Counted from the stretch's first letter, positions 44,075 to 52,008 are shown. The stretch: DNA of 64,000 nt from Candidatus Saccharimonadota bacterium (GCA_030531645.1 JAUNNB010000005.1:1-64000); one strand, 5' to 3'. A program made the numbers and translations. Notes: a model not told the origin generated them from the letters alone.

Positions 44075-44305
44075 AATTTTCCACATTTCACGCCTCCACC
44101 CCTGTTAACTGGCCCCCGGCCTCGAGGCCTAAATTTTGACTTGACAATTCCCTAGTTTCCCTTCCCTACCCCTGTTATTTTACATATTATACCACATTTT
44201 TGGCCCAAATCTATACCAAAACATCCCCTAAAAAACAGGGTCATTCTCCTCTTCCCGAACAAAAACCGAACACCAAAAAACGGGAATTACAGGGGTGGAT
44301 GCCCC
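44075..44305. other. gene-free repeat zone with minus-strand -10 box
   Basis: Holds three to four AACAGGGGT-type copies, a GGCCTCGAGGCC palindrome near 44122, G-rich GGGTAGGGAAGGG on the minus strand (~44155-44175) and TGGTATAAT on the minus strand near 44195. That box could start a minus-strand RNA through the repeats. No coding gene is seen. Confidence 0.5.
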
Positions 44306-45217
44306 CTAAAGCACCTTTACTTCTTTGTTAACCTTCCTAAATTCAACCGTATTGACGTCCTCAACTCTCTTATATTCCCCCTCTGCCTGGATCTCTACCA
44401 CTGTCGGGCGTGAAAACTTAAACTTCATTGATGTATCTTTCACGCCAGGCACTCTAAACAATATCCCTCGCGCCATAAACACGCATAGGCGCACAAATGA
44501 TGTTAGCTGACCCTTCACGGCAATAAACTCATCAGTAGAGGCCATATCACCACCTTTTATCATCTTCGCCACAGATGCGCCATTCACAGCCATTGCATCA
44601 GAAAGTCCCTTTTTATAAAACTTCCCATCTATCTCGACCGGCATAATGAACTGGCGATGCTTATTTCTAAAATACCATTTTGCAAGCTGCAACACAGAGA
44701 AAACCGGCCTGCTCTTCCCTCCCTCTTTCAACTTTCCACGCACTACAGGCGAATCAAAAATCTCCGTCGCCTCCGCCATCATCCCCATTGTAAAATAACA
44801 TGCTGCATACTGATAATGTGAGCCATTAACTAATGCCTCAATCGGCTTAATCGTTCCCTGTCGATGGCGTTTCAGGGTCCTCGGCATATCATTGAAGTTA
44901 CCAAAGGGAAGCGCATAAAACTGCACGTTCTTCCCTGTTTCGACCACAGAATTTAGCCCCACAAGCGCCGTTCCATCCCCACCAGCCACAATCACCACAT
45001 CGCCATCTTTTAGCACGGCATTCAACCTCTTTACATTCTCTGGCACCGGAGCCTTTGCTATCTCAAACGAATAAAATTTCTTCGACAAGGCTTCGAAAAT
45101 CGGCTCATACGCCTCTTTTTTTACTCTTAAAGCCTTCGACGATCTCGGATTCCATACAAACACTAGGCGCTCCGCACGCCTTGCGCGACTCAAAATATAC
45201 TCAACTTCTTTTTCCAT
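44306..45217 (-). CDS. diacylglycerol/sphingosine kinase-like protein (DAGK catalytic domain)
   Basis: A 303-residue protein with the nucleotide-binding VFVWNPRSSKA opening, GGDGTA (VIVAGGDGTALVGL) and LPFGNFNDMPRTL, the motif where related kinases have GTxNDFAR. It probably phosphorylates a lipid such as diacylglycerol or undecaprenol, but the substrate is not certain. ATG 45217 is chosen because TATAAT (45224-45229, minus) ends 6 nt upstream. Confidence 0.83.
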   Translation of the reverse strand: MEKEVEYILSRARRAERLVFVWNPRSSKALRVKKEAYEPIFEALSKKFYSFEIAKAPVPENVKRLNAVLKDGDVVIVAGGDGTALVGLNSVVETGKNVQFYALPFGNFNDMPRTLKRHRQGTIKPIEALVNGSHYQYAACYFTMGMMAEATEIFDSPVVRGKLKEGGKSRPVFSVLQLAKWYFRNKHRQFIMPVEIDGKFYKKGLSDAMAVNGASVAKMIKGGDMASTDEFIAVKGQLTSFVRLCVFMARGILFRVPGVKDTSMKFKFSRPTVVEIQAEGEYKRVEDVNTVEFRKVNKEVKVL

Positions 45218-45237
45218 ATCTCTATTATACAACAAGC

Positions 45238-46149
45238 TTAAGCGAGTTTGCGACGGCTACCGATTTTTACTACATTAAGCAACACATAAGCGCCTATCAG
45301 TACCACAATCGATACCACCATAATCACAAACATCCAGCCAAACTCTACCTGATTTCCATAAAGATACAAATTGCAATCCAACGCATCCTTCAAATTCTTC
45401 GTCAACTCACTAGGTATATTCTGTGCTTCCATTTCACGAAGCACACCCGAAAAACAAAGATTGCGAATAATCGATGTTCCATAAGTACTTGGCAGACATC
45501 CAATAATGTTTCTAAGACCTTCCGAGAAGTTCGAAAGTGGCATATAAGCCCCGCAAATAAAGCCATACATCGAGCTTACCATCGAGCCAATTGCCGAAGC
45601 CTGGCCGTTCGTTTTCAATCTGCAATTCACGAGCGACGCAAGCGATGTACCAAATAGTGCCAACATAAACACCCCGCCAATTATCGCGGCTACTTCACCG
45701 CCATTAAAGAACCATGTGTCGGTCGCAGCGATATATGCAAAACAAACACCAAGCGTTGCGTAACACACGATCAATGTCGAAAGTAAGCTAGCAAAGAAAT
45801 AGCTCAGCGCCAAGGTCGAAGTCTTCACCGGCGACACCGTCATATCCTTACGAACCTCATCAGCCCTATCCTTCACCATAATCAAATTTACACAGAACGC
45901 TACCGTCACACAACTCACAGCAAGCAATGACGAAACGAGTTGCGCGTTCACAACTCCGTCTATCAAATTATCCGAAAGCCCAAGCTCTGCTGGGAAATTC
46001 TGCGCGATGCTATCACGATAAACTTTCTGCAAAAATGTCGCATAAAGCACCAATAGAATCATCGGTGTAATCAACGAAGTGAAAAATGTTGCCTTGTCTT
46101 TAAAATACAATTTTGTGTGGCGTCGTACTAAATAAATAAAAGTTTTCAT
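45238..46149 (-). CDS. ABC-2 type transporter permease
   Basis: A 303-residue membrane protein with about six helices (ITPMILLVLYATFL near the N terminus, VLIGAYVLLNVV at the end) and the ABC-2 pattern. Its start overlaps the ATPase stop by 4 bp (ATGA), so the two form an exporter of the DrrAB/NatAB type. The cargo is unknown. Confidence 0.86.
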   Translation of the reverse strand: MKTFIYLVRRHTKLYFKDKATFFTSLITPMILLVLYATFLQKVYRDSIAQNFPAELGLSDNLIDGVVNAQLVSSLLAVSCVTVAFCVNLIMVKDRADEVRKDMTVSPVKTSTLALSYFFASLLSTLIVCYATLGVCFAYIAATDTWFFNGGEVAAIIGGVFMLALFGTSLASLVNCRLKTNGQASAIGSMVSSMYGFICGAYMPLSNFSEGLRNIIGCLPSTYGTSIIRNLCFSGVLREMEAQNIPSELTKNLKDALDCNLYLYGNQVEFGWMFVIMVVSIVVLIGAYVLLNVVKIGSRRKLA

Positions 46150-47051
46150 TTCTGGTCTCCCTCCAATTTCTTCCCAGTTACAGCCAAGAACACATCATCC
46201 ATTTTACCCTTAGTAACTTCATAATCAGAAAAAATCTCAGGATTTGCCACAATCAATTTTGTCGCCTCTTTCGTATTTTTCACAGACATCCTGAACCCCT
46301 CAGGAATCTTCTCGTACGGCACACCCAATTCCTTCACGCGCTTTTCGCTCACATTATACACACGGATAAAATCACCCGTGTATTTATTCTTCAGTTCAAT
46401 CGGTGTTCCCTCTGCCGAAATCTGTCCGTGGTCCAAAATCACCACATGGTCTGCTTCAGCCGCTTCTTCCATATAATGCGTCGTAAGGAACACTGTCATT
46501 CCCTGCTCTTTGCGCATCTTTGAAATAGCGTCCCACAACATTTTTCGTGTTTGCGGATCGAGACCAGTTGTCGGCTCATCCAAAATCAAAATTTCTGGCT
46601 TCTGAAGTAAAGCCCTCGCAATATCAATCCTGCGCCTCTGCCCACCAGAAAGTTTTCCAACTGTGCGTTTATAAAGCTCCTTGATATGCAAAAGTTCATT
46701 TAATTCTTCAAGTCGCTTCTCGAGTTTCTCGCCGGTAATTCCATAAAGCGCACCACGATAAACTAAATTATCACGCACACTCAAGGCTTTATCGAGTGCA
46801 GAATTCTGAAATACTACACCAATTTTTCCAGAGATTTCGCGCATCTTTTTATCGATGTTTTTGCCACAAATTAAAACCTCACCGGCATCCTTTTCGAGCT
46901 GACCACACATAATGGAAATTGTTGTGCTCTTCCCTGCTCCGTTCTCACCAAGGAACGCAAACAGCTCGCCTTTTTCGACCTGAAAGCTAAGATCTTGCAC
47001 AGCCTTCACATCGCCAAAGGACTTATATAAATTCTTAATCTCAATAATCAT
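46146..47051 (-). CDS. ABC transporter ATP-binding protein (DrrA/CcmA family)
   Basis: Walker A GENGAGKST, Q-loop VVFQNSAL, signature LSGGQRRRIDIAR, Walker B ILILDEPTTGLDP and H-loop TTHYMEEA are all intact in about 301 residues. The C-terminal ~80 residues resemble the DUF4162 extension of drug-export ATPases. ATG 47051 (MIIEIKNLYKSF) is chosen; TATAAT (47061-47066, minus) lies 9 nt upstream. Confidence 0.92.
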   Translation of the reverse strand: MIIEIKNLYKSFGDVKAVQDLSFQVEKGELFAFLGENGAGKSTTISIMCGQLEKDAGEVLICGKNIDKKMREISGKIGVVFQNSALDKALSVRDNLVYRGALYGITGEKLEKRLEELNELLHIKELYKRTVGKLSGGQRRRIDIARALLQKPEILILDEPTTGLDPQTRKMLWDAISKMRKEQGMTVFLTTHYMEEAAEADHVVILDHGQISAEGTPIELKNKYTGDFIRVYNVSEKRVKELGVPYEKIPEGFRMSVKNTKEATKLIVANPEIFSDYEVTKGKMDDVFLAVTGKKLEGDQK

Positions 47052-47075
47052 ATTGCTTTTATTATACAACAAAAA

Positions 47076-47163
47076 TGGCGGAAGCGAAGGGATTCGAACC
47101 CCCGATAGTGTTACCTATACACGATTTCGAGTCGTGCGCCTTCAACCACTCGGCCACGCTTCC
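47076..47163 (-). tRNA. tRNA-Ser(CGA)
   Basis: Class II tRNA with a long variable arm: acceptor GGAAGCG/CGCTTCC, anticodon loop CTCGAAA (anticodon CGA, reads UCG), T arm GGGGG-TTCGAAT-CCCTT, discriminator G and encoded CCA. A TGCTATAAT box on the minus strand predicts a leader of only about 3 nt; it is back to back with the HIT promoter. Confidence 0.94.
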
Positions 47164-47230
47164 GTCCGGTTAATTATAGCATAGAAAAAATTGATTTTCC
47201 AGATATGGTATAATGGTAAAAAGGAGTTTT

Positions 47231-47608
47231 ATGAGTTCAATTTTTTCTAAAATTATCGCGGGTGAAATCCCTTGCTATAAAATTTATGAAGACGAAAAAA
47301 CCTTTGCATTTCTTGATATTCATCCAGAAACTGAAGGTCATACATTGGTGATTCCAAAGAACGAAGTAGATAAGATTTATGATCTTCCAGAAAAGGACTA
47401 TGCAGCCTTAATGAATACCGTTAAAAAACTTTCAGCACACCTAGAAAAGGTGACTGGTCGTAGGATACTTTGGAAGGTAATTGGCACTGACGTGCCACAT
47501 GCGCATGTTCATCTTACGCCATATGATGAGACTTGGCATCATGGCCGTGAGTTGCATTTTACAGATGAAGAAATGCAAGCTATTGCCGATAAATTAAAGC
47601 TTAATTAA
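47231..47608 (+). CDS. HIT family hydrolase
   Basis: A 125-residue nucleotide phosphoramidase/hydrolase-like protein: FSKIIAGEIPCYKIYED, DIHPETEGHTLVIPK and the histidine triad PHAHVHLTPY. Likely Hint-type, acting on AMP-linked substrates. ATG 47231 has AAGGAG in front; TATAAT near 47211 precedes it. Confidence 0.92.
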   Translation: MSSIFSKIIAGEIPCYKIYEDEKTFAFLDIHPETEGHTLVIPKNEVDKIYDLPEKDYAALMNTVKKLSAHLEKVTGRRILWKVIGTDVPHAHVHLTPYDETWHHGRELHFTDEEMQAIADKLKLN

Positions 47609-47637
47609 ATTAGCACTAGATTTTTCTTTAAATGTGT

Positions 47638-47754
47638 GTTATAATTAGTAATGTTACGCATAGCGTAATGTTCATTTAATTTCAAGGTGGAGTCGTCTCA
47701 GAAATAAGTCTGTGACGATTTTCCACACACGGAGTTAAATAGAGTTGTGTTTGT
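47638..47754 (+). promoter_or_regulatory. promoter and ~100-nt structured leader of tRNA-Arg(GCG)
   Basis: TGTTATAAT at about 47637-47645 is followed by hairpins TTACGC/GCGTAA, GTCGTC/GACGAT and CACACA/TGTGTG. The last one reaches into the tRNA's first bases. No ORF is seen. Confidence 0.55.
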
Positions 47755-47831
47755 GTGCCCGTAGCTCAGCTGGATAGAGCGTTTGCTTGCGGAGCAAAAG
47801 GTCGTAGGTTCGAATCCTGTCGGGCATACCA
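47755..47831 (+). tRNA. tRNA-Arg(GCG)
   Basis: Acceptor GTGCCCG/CGGGCAT (one G.T), D arm GCTC..GAGC, anticodon stem TTTGC/GCAAA with loop TTGCGGA (anticodon GCG), T arm GTAGG-TTCGAAT-CCTGT, discriminator A and encoded CCA. GCG reads CGC and CGU directly; most bacteria use ACG with inosine instead. Confidence 0.92.
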
Positions 47832-47835
47832 AGTT

Positions 47836-47858
47836 AAAATCCCAGAGGGGATTTTTTG
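47836..47858 (+). terminator. terminator of tRNA-Arg(GCG)
   Basis: AAATCCC-AGAG-GGGATTT followed by a T run. Confidence 0.88.
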
Positions 47859-47883
47859 TTGCAACATAGATCTTTATAGCATC

Positions 47884-47905
47884 AAAAACCGACCCTAAGG
47901 TCGGT
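47884..47905 (-). terminator. terminator of the rsmH-ftsL region
   Basis: On the minus strand ACCGACC-TTA-GGGTCGGT followed by TTTT, 7 nt after the FtsL-like stop codon. Confidence 0.85.
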
Positions 47906-47911
47906 ATATTC

Positions 47912-48343
47912 TTATTCTGAAACCGCGTATTCTGCGTCGTTCGCATTAGCCATTCTGGCCGCCACTGTACTCTTCTCACTCTGCGCAATCGACTGCAATC
48001 TTGCTTTCTCTACTGCCAAATCATCACGCTTAGACTGCAAATCTTCAATTTCATTCTCAATATCATTAAGTGCATAATCATATGAAGTCGCCCTGGTCCC
48101 TGTCTGTAAATATAGCACTGACATCACGAATACCAATCCGATTACGACAAATACCGATGTCATCTTCCCTAGTCCCTTGACTGTATGTCTCACCGTATTT
48201 CGGTTTCGCTGGAAGCTACCGCCCATTGAGGAATAACCTGTCGAATGAGTATAGCCTCTGCCGCCAAATCCACCGCTCGATCCACGACTATATGAGTTAT
48301 CAGCTCGCCAATCTCCTCGTCCTGATGTATACCCGTTTCGCAT
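47912..48343 (-). CDS. FtsL-like division protein
   Basis: A 143-residue protein: a Gly/Ser/Arg/Tyr-rich cytoplasmic N terminus (~1-58), one transmembrane helix (~60-82) and an extracytoplasmic coiled coil (IENEIEDLQSKRDDLAVEKARL). This topology and the place after rsmH match FtsL of the dcw cluster, which recruits septal wall synthesis. Sequence alone is weak evidence, so the name is by context. The disordered N terminus is longer than usual. A GAGG lies about 13 nt before the ATG. Confidence 0.72.
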   Translation of the reverse strand: MRNGYTSGRGDWRADNSYSRGSSGGFGGRGYTHSTGYSSMGGSFQRNRNTVRHTVKGLGKMTSVFVVIGLVFVMSVLYLQTGTRATSYDYALNDIENEIEDLQSKRDDLAVEKARLQSIAQSEKSTVAARMANANDAEYAVSE

Positions 48344-48437
48344 TCTTTTTTATTTTCCTCGCGTTATTTTTATTATTATTCTATTTATCTGTTTGTTTTC
48401 AAAATTAATGTATGTGCTGATCCAATCCACTTCTTTT

Positions 48438-48618
48438 ATGGTCTTAGACCGGAGCTTATTTTAAGCCGCACCATCGCATCGCTTAAAACTTACTCCGGGA
48501 AGGTCATATTTTTAATTTAAACACACTCTCGGATTGTCTCAACAACCCTCGGGACCTTACCGTTTAGCGATAATTTCCCGTTATCGGGGCTGTTCAAGCC
48601 CCGGGGTCCTTAGACCAT
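48438..48618 (-). ncRNA. large structured RNA between rsmH and ftsL
   Basis: Ends ATGGTCT/AGACCAT close a multi-branch fold. On the minus strand, inside are GGACC/GGTCC, GGGGCT..AGCCCC, GATAA..TTATC, GG.TTGT-TGAG-ACAA.CC, and a long arm CCGGAG..CTCCGG enclosing TTTTAAGC/GCTTAAAA. A further ATTTACA/TGTAAAT hairpin links it to the 21-codon ORF. No known riboswitch, tmRNA, SRP or RNase P signature is recognised. Confidence 0.7.
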
Positions 48619-48658
48619 TTACAAGCTGCTGAAGGCTATGTAAATTATTTATCCGATA

Positions 48659-48724
48659 TTAGCGGAAGTGAACTTTGATCTGCTGTGCGCGAGATTTGTT
48701 GGTTACGATGATTTGCTTTGGCAT
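48659..48724 (-). CDS. 21-aa basic peptide with strong Shine-Dalgarno, leader-peptide candidate
   Basis: ATG at 48724 is preceded by AAAGGAGG with 5-nt spacing, the best ribosome site in the region. The peptide runs MPKQIIVTNK then SRAQQIKVHFR and stops at TAA. It lies 85 bp after rsmH and 40 bp before the structured RNA. It could be a leader peptide controlling ftsL or a genuine microprotein. Confidence 0.55.
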   Translation of the reverse strand: MPKQIIVTNKSRAQQIKVHFR

Positions 48725-48808
48725 AATTGCCTCCTTTTATTTTATTTTTTTATTTTTATCAATCCAGTTCGAAAAATACGCCCCCGATTGTTCAGTCTCC
48801 TAAAAACC

Positions 48809-49804
48809 TTAGTTGTTAGTAGGTTTCATCGCAATACGAAGTTTCGCACTCCTCGATCTGGGGTTGATAACTAACTCCAGTTTTTCCGCAGAGATTGGAC
48901 TTTTCGTGATCTGTATCAATTCTGACTCTTGCCCTAGAGTGCTGACTTCACGAAAATAGTTTTTCACCAACCTGTCTTCCAGGCTATGAAAAGTTATAAT
49001 CGCTACTCTTCCTCCAGGATTCAGTAGTTTCGGCAAAAGTGGCAGTGTCCTTTCGATAATCCCTAGCTCATCGTTTACGGCGATGCGAATAGCTTGGAAA
49101 ACTTGTGTTGCAGGATGTTTGCCGAATCGTTTCTTCGACTCAACCTTCCCTGTCTCATCTGAAAACGCGAGCGCTTTAGATTTCGACTGATGTTTTCCGT
49201 AGGCAATTCTATCTGCGAGCTCTTTAGTATCATTCCAAGGTCGCCCTTCAATGATCGTTCGAGCATGTTTCTTGGCAAGTCCTTCAGACTCCTCACCATA
49301 CTCCATAAAGATTCGTTCTAGTTCCCTCGGGCTCCACTTATTAACGATATCAGATGCTGTCAAACTTTGCGTTTGATCCATTCTCATATCCAGTGGTCCA
49401 GGTTTCAAAAACGAGAATCCTCGCTCGGAATTATCCACTTGCGGAGAAGAAACTCCAAAGTCCGCTAGAATCATGTCAAATTTTCTTCCACACTCGATTA
49501 ATAGCCGTGCCGCATTATAAAAGTCTGATTTCACAATCATTAAGCCCTTTGCTTCTTCAAGCGTATGCACATCGCTGTGCTCGGGCTGAACTACTTCACC
49601 ATCAGGGTACTTCGTAGTTAAATGTTTAATCGCAAATTCATCTCGATCAACTAAGACCGATGATTTATAATCCCGCACTGCCGCCAAAATCTTGCTTGCA
49701 TGCCCTGCATATCCTGCCGTGAGATCCAAATACGACTCATCGACTTTAGGAGCAAGACCGCGTATGACTTCTTCTAGTAGTACTGGCTTATGAAGCTCTT
49801 CCAT
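48809..49804 (-). CDS. rsmH: 16S rRNA (cytosine(1402)-N4)-methyltransferase RsmH
   Basis: Methylates C1402 of 16S rRNA in the P site. The 331-residue protein has HKPVLLEEVI, the SAM-binding DLTAGYAGHA, ADFGVSSPQVD, HPATQVFQAIRIAVNDEL and ITFHSLEDRLVK. TAAAAT (49811-49816, minus) ends 6 nt before the ATG, so a leaderless transcript is likely; a longer transcript from near 50198 is also possible. Confidence 0.95.
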   Translation of the reverse strand: MEELHKPVLLEEVIRGLAPKVDESYLDLTAGYAGHASKILAAVRDYKSSVLVDRDEFAIKHLTTKYPDGEVVQPEHSDVHTLEEAKGLMIVKSDFYNAARLLIECGRKFDMILADFGVSSPQVDNSERGFSFLKPGPLDMRMDQTQSLTASDIVNKWSPRELERIFMEYGEESEGLAKKHARTIIEGRPWNDTKELADRIAYGKHQSKSKALAFSDETGKVESKKRFGKHPATQVFQAIRIAVNDELGIIERTLPLLPKLLNPGGRVAIITFHSLEDRLVKNYFREVSTLGQESELIQITKSPISAEKLELVINPRSRSAKLRIAMKPTNN

Positions 49805-49820
49805 ACGATTATTTTATCAC

Positions 49821-50065
49821 GTTTGAGAGCGGTCAACTAGAAACTTCCGAGTTTTTGTTTTTGTATAATTTTTGTTTAATCTATACAATAATTTAAATCA
49901 TAATCTTCAGCCTAAGGCTAGCTTAAACATATTATTATGATCGTTGAGAGACTTATTGTGTAGGTTGTAATTGAGTTAATTGGGAGGTGTTTATAGAAGT
50001 ACCTATGGTTTTGATTACGTGTTTCCTAAACACGCCCAGAAACTCCTAGTTGACCGTTCTCAAAC
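49821..50065 (-). ncRNA. 20-bp inverted repeat enclosing ~205 nt, upstream of rsmH
   Basis: Arms 49821-49840 and 50046-50065 (GTTTGAGAGCGGTCAACTAG and its complement with one G.T pair) close a region with further hairpins: ATCATAAT/ATTATGAT, AGCCTAAGGCT, GTGTTT..AAACAC. The arm nearer rsmH ends 4 nt before its -10 box. No coding gene is inside. Confidence 0.72.
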
Positions 50066-50089
50066 ACTATTAATGTGCTATATCAAAAA

Positions 50090-50161
50090 TCATTCACGAC
50101 TCAAGTGAATAACTTCGTAGTCGAGGTTTTCGTCTTTGAATTTCTTCACTTGATCCTTCAT
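50090..50161 (-). CDS. possible 23-aa upstream ORF before rsmH
   Basis: MKDQVKKFKDENLDYEVIHL then SRE and TGA on the minus strand. A TCAAGTGAA/TTCACTTGA stem covers most of the ORF. No good Shine-Dalgarno is seen, so translation is uncertain. Confidence 0.35.
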   Translation of the reverse strand: MKDQVKKFKDENLDYEVIHLSRE

Positions 50162-50204
50162 AATTTTTGTTTGTGGTTTTTATATGATTGCTTCCACTGA
50201 ACTA

Positions 50205-50233
50205 AGTATAACCGCTTTTTGACAATTTTGCAA
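50205..50233 (-). promoter_or_regulatory. minus-strand promoter ~400 nt upstream of rsmH
   Basis: TTGCAA (50228-50233), exactly 17 bp, TATACT (50205-50210) on the minus strand; predicted start about 50198. It would transcribe the small ORF, the inverted repeat and then rsmH. Confidence 0.6.
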
Positions 50234-50299
50234 GACCCATTTTTGACTTTTTTATGTTTTTCTATGCTAAATTTTTCCACAATGGTGGAAAAACCACCC

Positions 50300-51478
50300 C
50301 TATTTCTTCCAGAACCTCTGGTCCGCTATCTCTTTAGGTAGATAGGAGCCCTTATTATGAAATCCTGCTTCCCACTTGTACCCTTCCCCATATCCTAGGT
50401 CTTTCATCAACTTCGTAGATCCATTTCTAATAGATAGTGGCACCGGCAAATTCATTGATTTATGCGCCGCATCTTTTGCTAGAGTATACGCATCATAAGT
50501 CTCTCTGGATTTCTTCGATAACGCCAAAACTGTCGCTACATGGGATAAAATAATCTGCCCCTCTGGCATCCCCACTCTTTCTACGGCCTGAAATGCCGAC
50601 ACCGCCAACATCAAGGCCGAGTTCTGTGCCACCCCAATATCTTCAGAGGCAAATATCACCATCCTCCTCGCTACAAACTTCGGGTCCTCCCCTGCCTCTA
50701 GCATCCTAGCCAAATAATATAATGTTGCATCCACATCACCTCCACGCATCGATTTGATAAACGCAGATATATTATTATAGTGATGATCCCCCGCCTTATC
50801 ATACCCTGGCACTTTTCGGCCTGCAGCCTCTTTTACAACTTCCTCATCCACCTTATCAGCCAGACTCAATGCCAATTCCAAATCGCCCAATGCCGACCTT
50901 GCATCCCCGCCAGATAACTCTGCTAGATAATCTATAGCCTTAGCTGTTACCCGTTTTGTAGCCTTTTCAGCCTTTATTGCACGCTTCAAAACAACCTTAA
51001 TATCATCTTTTGAAAGCTCATTAATCACCACCACTCTAGATCTAGATAACAGAGGTGAAATCACTTCAAAACTTGGGTTTTCAGTCGTAGCACCAATTAA
51101 AATAATCAGGCCCGATTCCACATGTGGCAAAAACGCATCCTGCTGCGCCTTATTAAAACGATGTATTTCATCCACAAAGAGCACCGTTCGCATCTGTAAA
51201 TTCCAGTTACGCTTGGCTCTATCTACCACCGCTTCAATATCTTTTTTCCCTGATGTTACGGCTGAAAGCTCAATAAAGTCCGCCTTATATTCATTGGCTA
51301 GAATCCTCGCCAATGTAGTCTTCCCTGTCCCTGGCGGCCCCCAAAAAATGAGATTGACCGGCTCCCCCTTCCGGACAATCTCAGTCAAAATTTTCCCCTC
51401 GCCAATCACATCTCCTTGCCCAACAACTTCATCAAGTTTAGTCGGGCGCATCCGCTCGGCGAGAGGAATTCTTTGCAT
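50300..51478 (-). CDS. rarA: replication-associated recombination protein RarA (MgsA)
   Basis: AAA+ ATPase acting at stalled forks: 392 residues with Walker A WGPPGTGKTT, Walker B FVDEIHRFNKAQQD, sensor GATTENPSFEV, and the C-terminal tetramer part (EDIGVAQNSALMLAVSAFQAVERVGMPE, written in part). It shares one base with ppa upstream (TAATG-type), so the two are co-translated. Confidence 0.94.
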   Translation of the reverse strand: MQRIPLAERMRPTKLDEVVGQGDVIGEGKILTEIVRKGEPVNLIFWGPPGTGKTTLARILANEYKADFIELSAVTSGKKDIEAVVDRAKRNWNLQMRTVLFVDEIHRFNKAQQDAFLPHVESGLIILIGATTENPSFEVISPLLSRSRVVVINELSKDDIKVVLKRAIKAEKATKRVTAKAIDYLAELSGGDARSALGDLELALSLADKVDEEVVKEAAGRKVPGYDKAGDHHYNNISAFIKSMRGGDVDATLYYLARMLEAGEDPKFVARRMVIFASEDIGVAQNSALMLAVSAFQAVERVGMPEGQIILSHVATVLALSKKSRETYDAYTLAKDAAHKSMNLPVPLSIRNGSTKLMKDLGYGEGYKWEAGFHNKGSYLPKEIADQRFWKK

Positions 51479-52008
51479 TATTTATCGTTCCAACGCTTAA
51501 TAGCTTTTTCGATAACTTCTTTAGCTTCTTCGACACCAAAGAAACCTTCAACCTTAGTAGAACCAGGTTTCTTCATATCTTTGTAATGATTGAAGTGGTA
51601 TTCAATCTGGTCAAGTGTACGCTTAGGAAGATCCTCAAGCTTCTGGTAACAATCACCGTTATTGCGATCATCAGCAGGTACACAGATAATCTTATCATCA
51701 ACTTCACCATCATCAACAAACTTCATATATCCGAGGATACGAGCCTGCATCCAGATACCAGTTGTTAGAGGTTGATCGGTAATCATCAATACATCAAGCT
51801 CATCACCATCTTCATCGATAGTCTGAGGAATAAATCCATAGTTACAAGGCTTAGCAAAAGCCATCGGTTCAACACGATCAAGCATGAAGCAAGCGTGCTC
51901 TCTATCCCACTCAATTTTGTGGTTGCTCCCTGTAGGAATCTCAATCACTACATTAAGCTCACCATTTTTGTAATCCCCCGGTTCCAGAACTTTATTAAAG
52001 TCTGCCAT
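51478..52008 (-). CDS. ppa: inorganic pyrophosphatase (family I)
   Basis: Hydrolyses pyrophosphate and pulls biosynthesis forward. The 176-residue hexameric type is recognised by VVIEIPTGSNHKIEWD, YGFIPQT and the metal-binding DEDGDELDVL. AAGGAG precedes the ATG. First gene of the ppa-rarA pair. Confidence 0.96.
   Translation of the reverse strand: MADFNKVLEPGDYKNGELNVVIEIPTGSNHKIEWDREHACFMLDRVEPMAFAKPCNYGFIPQTIDEDGDELDVLMITDQPLTTGIWMQARILGYMKFVDDGEVDDKIICVPADDRNNGDCYQKLEDLPKRTLDQIEYHFNHYKDMKKPGSTKVEGFFGVEEAKEVIEKAIKRWNDK

Noticed and set aside
44140-44210. dif recombination site
   Set aside because: A TATGTAAAAT stretch resembles one XerD half-site, but the XerC half is not recognisable, so the call is not supported.
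43400-44305. CRISPR array in the repeat field
   Set aside because: The repeat unit is only 9-10 bases with irregular short spacing and no cas genes are nearby.
48438-48618. tmRNA, SRP RNA or RNase P RNA
   Set aside because: No tRNA-like ends, no GGAAG-type SRP tip and no RNase P core motifs could be found on either strand.
49821-50065. Miniature inverted-repeat transposon (MITE)
   Set aside because: The 20-bp ends look like terminal repeats, but there is no clear target duplication or second copy in the window, and the G.T pair and internal helices fit RNA better.
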